A stretch of DNA of 12,367 bases from Lachnospiraceae bacterium (GTDB lineage: Bacteria; Bacillota_A; Clostridia; Lachnospirales; Lachnospiraceae), in contig JAFWXB010000065.1 of assembly GCA_017523185.1 (NCBI GenBank), positions 1-12,367 on the forward strand, written 5' to 3'. The notes under the pieces were generated by a model that was not told where the DNA came from, did no database searches, and saw only the letters and a list, made by a program, of their open reading frames with translations. Within the stretch, counting starts at the first letter, position 1, and every line of letters begins with the position of its first letter. Of this stretch, positions 7,954 through 12,367 are shown in pieces. The translations under genes were made by a program, and so were the position numbers.

Positions 7954-8841
7954 ATGGTTATTAAAAATGTAAATTTAGAAACGGTGTGTGGAATTACAAG
8001 TACATTTCCAGACAATCCTTATTATGAAGTAGCATTTGCAGGAAAGTCGAATGTAGGAAAATCTTCACTTATTAATGCGCTTGTCAATCGTAAAGCGTTA
8101 GCTCGTACATCTTCCCAACCGGGGAAAACACAAACAATTAATTTTTATAATATCAATAATGCAATGTATTTAGTGGATTTACCGGGATATGGCTATGCAA
8201 ATGCAAATGTGGAAATTAAGGCAAAATGGGGAAAGATGATTGAGCGATATCTTCATACTTCGAAAAAACTAAAAGCGGTTTTTCTTTTGATTGATATTCG
8301 CCATGAGCCTTCCGAAAATGATTGTTTGATGTATGAATGGATGGTAAATCAAGGATTTGCACCAATTATTATTGCAACAAAAATGGATAAAATCAGCCGT
8401 GGGGCTGTGCCAAAACATATCAATATCATAAAAAAGACATTAAATGTAGAACCGGATACACTTATTATCCCATTTTCAGCATCTACAAAACAAGGACGTG
8501 AAGAAGTTTGGGAACTGATAGATTCATTTGTACTGCCGGAAGAAGTTTTGGATATGAAAAATAAAATGGATTCAAATGTGTCAAATGCATTAAATCACAT
8601 AGAATTAAATAATAAAATTGAAAAAGAAAATGTGCAAAGTGTAGATAATACAGAACAATCTTCTGATATAATGTATAGCGAACAGAATTTAAAAGATGTT
8701 GGAAATACAGATGAACCTGAGAAGAAACAACGAAAACCACGTTGGAAATCAGAAGGTAAGACACCAGCCAAAAAGACATTAAAAATGCAAGAAAAAAAAG
8801 CTGTAAAAAAAGCAAAAAACAATATAAAGAAAAGAAAATAA
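7954..8841 (+). CDS. engB: Ribosome-biogenesis GTPase EngB (YsxC/YihA) with long basic C-terminal tail
   Basis: EngB/YsxC is an essential GTPase in late 50S subunit assembly. The first 190 residues hold the whole G domain: G1 GKSNVGKSS (30-38), the G2 threonines in GKTQTINF, G3 DLPGYG (75-80), G4 TKMD (142-145) and G5 SAS (175-177). Typical members stop near 190-200 residues, whereas this one runs to 295. Residues about 200-256 are polar and acidic, and 257-295 contain 19 Lys/Arg in 39 residues. The start is set at ATG 7954, with AAAGGA at 7940-7945 eight bases upstream; TTG 7930 and ATG 7936 are in frame but lack a better site. The 238 bp after lon show no gene, a weak inverted repeat (7718-7726 with 7750-7758) and no clear promoter. 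engB beside lon is a common arrangement in Firmicutes. Confidence 0.95.
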   Translation: MVIKNVNLETVCGITSTFPDNPYYEVAFAGKSNVGKSSLINALVNRKALARTSSQPGKTQTINFYNINNAMYLVDLPGYGYANANVEIKAKWGKMIERYLHTSKKLKAVFLLIDIRHEPSENDCLMYEWMVNQGFAPIIIATKMDKISRGAVPKHINIIKKTLNVEPDTLIIPFSASTKQGREEVWELIDSFVLPEEVLDMKNKMDSNVSNALNHIELNNKIEKENVQSVDNTEQSSDIMYSEQNLKDVGNTDEPEKKQRKPRWKSEGKTPAKKTLKMQEKKAVKKAKNNIKKRK

Positions 8842-8932
8842 GATTTCGAATATTCGATAGACTTATTTTTGATTAAAAAATAAAAATTGAGAAATAATTA
8901 TATTGATAATAAATAGAATATTTTATAAATAT

Positions 8933-8978
8933 GTGGCAACTTCTTCATATGTTAATATGGAGAGAAAGCCACTTTTTT
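8933..8978 (+). terminator. Rho-independent terminator after engB
   Basis: GTGGC (8933-8937) pairs with GCCAC (8968-8972). After a symmetric 5x5 internal loop, CTTCATAT pairs with ATATGGAG (one G-U) around GTTA. TTTTTT follows at 8973-8978. It separates the proteostasis cluster from the zinc transporter. Confidence 0.8.
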
Positions 8979-9064
8979 CTTAAAAACTATAATTTGTTAT
9001 AAAAGAAAAAGGAGAAGGCAATTTCTCACATGAAAAGATAGTGGGATTTTTTGCCTATATTAGA

Positions 9065-10192
9065 ATGAAAAATAAATATATATTTGTAACAGTATTGTTA
9101 CTATCTATTTTGATTGTTAGTGTAGGATTTACAAACATATATGTAAGTCAACTGCAAACAGAAAAAACGGAAGATGAATTTGTTATAGTAACTTCTTTTT
9201 ATCCAATGTATATTGCAACTATGAACATTGTAGATGGGATAGAAGGCGTTACATTAAAAAATTTAAGTGAACCACAAACAGGGTGTTTACATGATTTTCA
9301 ATTGACACCGGAAGATATGAAATTATTATCTACAGCAGATGTATTTATTATTAATGGTGGTGGTATTGAATCTTTTATGGAAGATATTGCAAAAAGTTAT
9401 CCAAAACTTGTTGTAATAGAGGCTTGTGAAGGGCTTCCGTTATTAGGTAGTGAAGAAGATGATGAACATGAACATATGCATGAAGAACAAGAAATAAATA
9501 AAATAACACAAACCGAAGAACAACAGGAAGTAAATGAAATAACAGAAGTTGCAGAACAACAAATGAATGAAATAACAAAAGTTGAAGAGGAACAAGATAG
9601 AAATGAAATAGCCAACTCCCAAGAACAACAAGAAGTAAATAAATCAGAGGTGCATGAAGAACACGCACATGACCATGATACAATTAATGCTCATGCGTGG
9701 ATGAGTGTACATTTTTATCGTCATCAAATAGAAAATATTGCAAATGGATTAGCACAAGTGGATATGAAAAACGCAGAATTATATACAAAAAATCTATTTT
9801 TGTATGATGAAGAATTAGCAAGTTTAGAAGAAAAACAAGAAGAAATTATTCATTTGACACAAGAGCAACCAACTATTTTATTTCATTGTGCCTATGATTA
9901 TATAGCAGAAGATTTTGGTATGGAAATTGCATACTGTATGGATTTAGATGAAGAACGTCAAATAAGTGCAGGTGAAATTGCAGAAGTATTAGAAGCAATA
10001 GAAGAACATCAAGTGAATGTTATTTTTGCAGAAGAACTTTATGGAAAAAGTATGGGAGAAATGATACAAAGAGAAACAGAGGTAGATGTCGTTTACTTGA
10101 ATCCTTTAAACAAGGGCGAATATCACAAAGACAGTTATTTAGAGGGAATGGCTGAAAATATACAACTAATTGAGAAAGCGTATAAAGAGTAA
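9065..10192 (+). CDS. znuA: Zinc ABC transporter substrate-binding protein (ZnuA/AdcA type), no lipobox
   Basis: This cluster A-I binding protein would capture Zn2+ outside the membrane for the adjacent ATPase and permease. The 375-residue product starts with a positively charged, hydrophobic segment (1-28) ending in an acidic stretch, with no lipobox cysteine; the first Cys is Cys74. It is probably membrane-anchored by an uncleaved signal or secreted. Metal ligands expected from the family are His76 (GCLHDFQLTPED), His210 (NAHAWMS), His274 (LFHCAYDY) and Glu323 or Glu324 (FAEELYG). The His-rich loop characteristic of zinc-specific members spans about 129-206, with clusters at 135-139 and 197-204. 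The start is uncertain: GTG 9041 would add eight residues, and neither start has a close ribosome binding site. AAAAGGAGAAGG (9007-9018) lies 22 bases before GTG 9041 and 46 before ATG 9065. ATG 9030 opens only a three-codon frame (Met-Lys-Arg) whose TAG overlaps GTG 9041. Confidence 0.88.
   Translation: MKNKYIFVTVLLLSILIVSVGFTNIYVSQLQTEKTEDEFVIVTSFYPMYIATMNIVDGIEGVTLKNLSEPQTGCLHDFQLTPEDMKLLSTADVFIINGGGIESFMEDIAKSYPKLVVIEACEGLPLLGSEEDDEHEHMHEEQEINKITQTEEQQEVNEITEVAEQQMNEITKVEEEQDRNEIANSQEQQEVNKSEVHEEHAHDHDTINAHAWMSVHFYRHQIENIANGLAQVDMKNAELYTKNLFLYDEELASLEEKQEEIIHLTQEQPTILFHCAYDYIAEDFGMEIAYCMDLDEERQISAGEIAEVLEAIEEHQVNVIFAEELYGKSMGEMIQRETEVDVVYLNPLNKGEYHKDSYLEGMAENIQLIEKAYKE
9482..9652 (+). repeat. 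Five tandem 11-12-residue repeats inside the metal-binding protein
   Basis: Residues 140-196 of the binding protein break into five imperfect units, EEQEINKITQT, EEQQEVNEITEV, AEQQMNEITKV, EEEQDRNEIANS and QEQQEVNKSEV, with consensus EEQQEVNEITxV. The DNA units (33 or 36 bp) are recognisably related (GAAGAACAACAGGAAGTAAA-like). They lie between two His clusters and themselves contain no histidine. Confidence 0.8.
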
Positions 10193-10203
10193 GAAATACA
10201 AGA

Positions 10204-10239
10204 ATATCAGATAGAGAGACAGTCTATCTGATATCTTTT
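10204..10239 (+). terminator. Terminator between the binding protein and ATPase genes
   Basis: ATATCAGATAGA (10204-10215) and TCTATCTGATAT (10223-10234) form a perfect 12-bp stem with a 7-nt loop (GAGACAG), followed by CTTTT. It begins 12 bases after the znuA stop, within what would otherwise be one znuA-C-B operon. Partial read-through or a separate znuCB promoter is implied. Confidence 0.75.
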
Positions 10240-10281
10240 CTATTTTAATGGAAATTTAATAATTGTTATTTTTTTATAAAA

Positions 10282-10383
10282 ATGATACATTATGATAGGC
10301 AAATTCTTAAAATAATTAACATAAGTTCTGTAATTATCATTCTTTATAAAATAATAGGTTATCATAGAGAGAATCGTTATCAC
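10282..10383. promoter_or_regulatory. Cluster of ATGATA / TATCAT half-sites upstream of znuC
   Basis: ATGATA occurs at 10282 and 10292, exactly one helical turn apart. Its complement TATCAT occurs at 10335 and 10360, and TATCAC at 10378. Iron/zinc regulators of the Fur family bind AT-rich dyads with this kind of core, so a Zur- or Fur-like regulator is conceivable. No full known palindrome is present, and the AT richness makes chance copies likely. Confidence 0.25.
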
Positions 10384-10459
10384 AATTTTATTTTTATTAA
10401 AAGAATAGTTGTATTTTATGAAATTTGTGTTATTTTATTGAAAATAAGGAGTAAAAAAT

Positions 10460-11245
10460 ATGCGAAAAATTATTGAAACTTGTGGGTTTCATTGTATTAA
10501 AATTAAAAACTTAGGTGTTCGTTTTGGAGAGCAGGTTGTTTTAAAAGATGTGAATTTACATATTCATTGTGGGTCTTTAAATGCAATTATTGGAAAAAAC
10601 GGTGCCGGGAAATCGACATTGGTACGTGCAATTTTAAAAGATATTCCAAGTGAAGGTGTGATTGAATATCGAGATACAAAAAATGGAAAAATGCAAAATT
10701 TGAAAATTGGTTATGTTCCACAGAGTATCAATATTGAAAAAAATACACCTGTAAGTGTATATGATTTGATTGCAAGTTATGAATATCATTATCCTGTTTT
10801 TTTACCTAAAAACAAACGTATTTATGAGGAAATTAGAAGAAATTTAGAAGTTTTTGAGGCAGCAGATTTAATCGATAAGCAAGTTTGCAATTTGTCAGGT
10901 GGACAATTACAAAGAGTATTGCTTTCTATGGCAATTATGGACAAGCCAAAATTATTGCTTTTAGATGAGCCTGTATCGGGTATTGATAAAAATGGTATGG
11001 AGCTTTTTTATAAAACCATGCATTATTTAAAAAAGCATTATGATTTGGCTATTATTTTAATTTCACATGATTTGGATTATGTGAAAAAATATGCAGACCA
11101 TGTGGTACTTTTAGACCAAACGGTAAAAAAGCAAGGAACTGTAAAAGAAGTATTTGAAAGTTTGGAATTTAAAGAAGTATTTGCGTTAGATAATGAAGAA
11201 AAATGGGTAAAGGAGGGGAAAAAGAATGTGGACTTCTTGGCTTAA
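10460..11245 (+). CDS. znuC: Zinc ABC transporter ATP-binding protein
   Basis: This is the cytoplasmic ATPase that powers the metal importer. The 261-residue product has every ABC motif in order: Walker A GKNGAGKST (45-53), Q-loop glutamine 88 (GYVPQ), signature LSGGQ (145-149), Walker B LLLLDEP (165-171) and H-loop His203. ATG 10460 is preceded eight bases upstream by AAGGAG (10446-10451). The first 12 residues (MRKIIETCGFHC) are slightly longer than usual before the first strand. The gene overlaps the permease gene by 20 bp, a sign of coupled translation. Relatedness to ZnuC/AdcC is inferred mainly from context, because ATPases of zinc and manganese importers look alike. Confidence 0.93.
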   Translation: MRKIIETCGFHCIKIKNLGVRFGEQVVLKDVNLHIHCGSLNAIIGKNGAGKSTLVRAILKDIPSEGVIEYRDTKNGKMQNLKIGYVPQSINIEKNTPVSVYDLIASYEYHYPVFLPKNKRIYEEIRRNLEVFEAADLIDKQVCNLSGGQLQRVLLSMAIMDKPKLLLLDEPVSGIDKNGMELFYKTMHYLKKHYDLAIILISHDLDYVKKYADHVVLLDQTVKKQGTVKEVFESLEFKEVFALDNEEKWVKEGKKNVDFLA

Positions 11246-12032
11246 TTATGGATTTATGAAAAATGCCCTTCTTGCTATTCTGATTATTACACCACTTTTC
11301 GGATTGCTTGGAACAATGATAGTAAATAAAAAAATGGCTTACTTTTCCGATGCACTTGGACATTCAGCATTAACAGGTATTGCAGTAGGTGTTGTGTTTG
11401 GAATGCAGGATACAACAATTTCTATGGTTATTTTTGCTGTTATTTTTGCTTTATTATTAAATAAAATAGGAAGTAGTAATACAGCTTCTACGGATACCAT
11501 TATTTCTGTGTTTTCGTCATGTTCTGTGGCAATTGGACTTGCGATTTTATCAGCAGGAGGAAACTTTAGCAAATATTCAAGTATTCTCGTAGGGGATATT
11601 TTAAGTATTACAAAAACGGAAATTGTTTATTTGATAGGTATTTTTATTTTTACGATTTTATTTTGGTTGTTTGGATTTAATTATTTGAATGCGATTTGTA
11701 TTCATCGTACTGTAGCAAAAAGCAAAAATATTCCCATTAAACTTATGGATAATCTGTTTGCAGTTTTAGTGGCATTGATTGTTATGTTATCTATTAAATG
11801 GGTAGGAATTTTAATTATCAATGCACTTTTGATTTTGCCGGCTGCTTCAAGTAGAAATATTGCATCAAATATGCGAGAATATCATCTGTTTTCTTTGGTA
11901 TTTTCCGTATTTTCAGGAATTGTAGGATTGTTTATTTCTTATTATACAAATGTAGCAACAGGACCCATGATAGTGATTTTGGCATCAGTAATTTACTTTG
12001 CGACATATTGGTATGGAAGAAAGATGATGTAA
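11226..12032 (+). CDS. znuB: Zinc ABC transporter permease (ABC-3 family)
   Basis: This membrane protein forms the transport channel with the ATPase encoded just upstream. The 268-residue product is strongly hydrophobic, with about eight or nine membrane segments (roughly 11-32, 48-60, 64-79, 91-110, 131-155, 174-190, 192-206, 220-240, 244-262). Family landmarks are DALGHSALTGIAVG (42-55), LVGDIL (121-126) and NALLILPAAS (199-208). ATG 11226 has a strong AAGGAGGGG (11210-11218) seven bases before it, located inside the end of the ATPase gene. Together with the His-rich binding protein it makes a complete importer, and zinc is the likeliest metal. No clear terminator follows; 12033-12137 shows nothing recognisable. 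Confidence 0.93.
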   Translation: MWTSWLNYGFMKNALLAILIITPLFGLLGTMIVNKKMAYFSDALGHSALTGIAVGVVFGMQDTTISMVIFAVIFALLLNKIGSSNTASTDTIISVFSSCSVAIGLAILSAGGNFSKYSSILVGDILSITKTEIVYLIGIFIFTILFWLFGFNYLNAICIHRTVAKSKNIPIKLMDNLFAVLVALIVMLSIKWVGILIINALLILPAASSRNIASNMREYHLFSLVFSVFSGIVGLFISYYTNVATGPMIVILASVIYFATYWYGRKMM

Positions 12033-12137
12033 GGAAGAAAAGGAATTGTAAAAACTATAAATAATGCATAATCTGCTATCATTACTTAGGTATCTATGAA
12101 CAAAAATATATTTTTATAAATTTCGTATAAAAAGTAA

Positions 12138-12166
12138 TTGAAGTATAAGAAATATCGTGATATACT
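12138..12166 (+). promoter_or_regulatory. Promoter of the small structured RNA
   Basis: TTGAAG (12138-12143), a 17-bp spacer and TATACT (12161-12166) make a good sigma-A promoter. Transcription would start near 12173, directly before the structured RNA and antisense to the 3' end of the small - strand gene. Confidence 0.7.
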
Positions 12167-12172
12167 TAGAAT

Positions 12173-12266
12173 GTAAGAAAAACACTCGCCCACAAGGTGG
12201 GTTGACCGAAAAAAGAAATAGAAAATCTACCCTAGTTACCGGTCAAAGTTAGAAGGGTAGGTTTTA
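12173..12266 (+). ncRNA. Candidate antisense antitoxin RNA with pseudoknot
   Basis: The expected transcript of about 94 nt has three structural parts. Hairpin 1 is CCCAC (12189-12193) with GTGGG (12197-12201). Immediately next to it, TTGACCG (12202-12208) is complementary to CGGTCAA (12240-12246), which sits in the loop of the terminator hairpin (12222-12265), so the two stems cross as a pseudoknot. It is locally more GC-rich than its surroundings. It faces the 3' end of a holin-like peptide gene, an arrangement known for type I toxin-antitoxin pairs such as txpA/ratA. Its role as antitoxin is inferred from position. Confidence 0.6.
12222..12265. terminator. Terminator of the structured RNA, probably shared with the toxin mRNA
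   Basis: AAAATCTACCCT (12222-12233) pairs with AGGGTAGGTTTT (12254-12265) around a 20-nt loop. The single mismatch is a U-G wobble in the + strand RNA but a C-A mismatch in the - strand RNA. On the - strand the stem is followed by a long T-rich run (complement of 12209-12225), so it can also end the opposing mRNA. Confidence 0.75.
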
Positions 12267-12279
12267 TGTATAAAAGAAA

Positions 12280-12367
12280 TTACTGCACATTTGCAAAAAT
12301 AAATGCGAGTAATGCAGGGAGAAATGAACCAAAAGCCATAAGGTCTTTGAAATCAAACTGCTTGTTC
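12280..12367 (-). CDS. Holin-like toxin peptide, C-terminal part (cut by the window edge)
   Basis: The complement of 12366-12280 encodes 28 residues and a TAA stop: NKQFDFKDLMAF, then GSFLPALLAFIFANVQ. A short polar lead followed by a single hydrophobic span (LMAF to FIFA) with a tiny C-terminal end matches the putative holin-like toxins (Hol_Tox family) common in Firmicutes, usually about 30-40 residues. The start codon and ribosome binding site lie beyond the window. A proline sits in the middle of the membrane span, where relatives as I recall them tend to have a plain hydrophobic residue. If it works as in txpA/ratA or bsrG/SR4, the peptide is membrane-toxic and its mRNA is silenced by the facing RNA at 12173-12266. 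Assignment rests on composition, family resemblance and the facing RNA. Confidence 0.6.
   Translation of the reverse strand, partial: NKQFDFKDLMAFGSFLPALLAFIFANVQ

Noticed and set aside
9397..9615. Minus-strand ORFs opposite the His/Glu-rich loop (Ser/Cys- or Leu/Phe-rich)
   Set aside because: They are shadows of the repetitive acidic coding sequence, with no ribosome binding site and low-complexity products.
10282..10476. 64-codon ORF before znuC
   Set aside because: No ribosome binding site, very AT-driven composition (Ile/Lys/Tyr-rich), and it runs past the znuC start in another frame.
12241..12247. GGTCAAA, the heptad of a CtsR operator
   Set aside because: CtsR boxes are tandem heptads near clp promoters. 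Here there is a single copy inside the RNA pseudoknot, and none was seen upstream of clpP or clpX.

Overview
The window is AT-rich DNA from a low-GC, Gram-positive, spore-forming anaerobe of the class Clostridia, most like a Lachnospiraceae genome. Three things point there: the order trigger factor - clpP - clpX - lon - engB, an alpha/beta-type small acid-soluble spore protein, and strong AGGAGG-type ribosome binding sites. No assignment below family level can be made from the sequence alone. Nearly everything lies on the + strand; only the spore protein and a truncated small ORF at the right edge are on the - strand.

Layout. Positions 1-178 hold no gene but carry four copies of a roughly 17-bp AT-rich element arranged as inverted pairs, just ahead of a DJ-1/PfpI-family gene (179-754). 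Two tandem hairpins (824-947) separate that gene from the convergent spore-protein gene (1221-1009, -). A 560-bp non-coding stretch follows, containing an extended -10 promoter, a set of nested stems that could be a structured RNA, a second candidate promoter, and an unusual leader in front of tig. In that leader the good Shine-Dalgarno sequence lies about 90 nt upstream of the start codon, with a terminator-like hairpin in between.

The core is the protein quality-control cluster: tig (1784-3103), clpP (3362-3943), clpX (4105-5376), lon (5388-7715) and engB (7954-8841). Trigger factor meets nascent chains at the ribosome, ClpXP and Lon are the ATP-dependent proteases, and EngB is a ribosome-assembly GTPase. 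All key catalytic residues are present. clpX and lon are translationally linked, because the lon ribosome binding site overlaps the clpX stop codon. EngB carries an unusual tail of about 100 residues ending in a lysine-rich segment.

Next is a zinc-type ABC importer: a binding protein with a His-rich loop (9065-10192), an ATPase (10460-11245) and a permease (11226-12032). The binding protein lacks a lipobox, and its loop contains five tandem repeats of 11-12 residues between two histidine clusters. A perfect 12-bp terminator hairpin sits between it and the ATPase/permease pair.

The right end (12138-12367) looks like a type I toxin-antitoxin locus: the C-terminal 28 codons of a holin-like small hydrophobic peptide on the - strand, and facing it a well-formed promoter and a compact structured RNA on the + strand. 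That RNA can fold into a hairpin, a pseudoknot and a terminator. It is the most interesting element of the window, though the toxin gene is cut off by the window edge.
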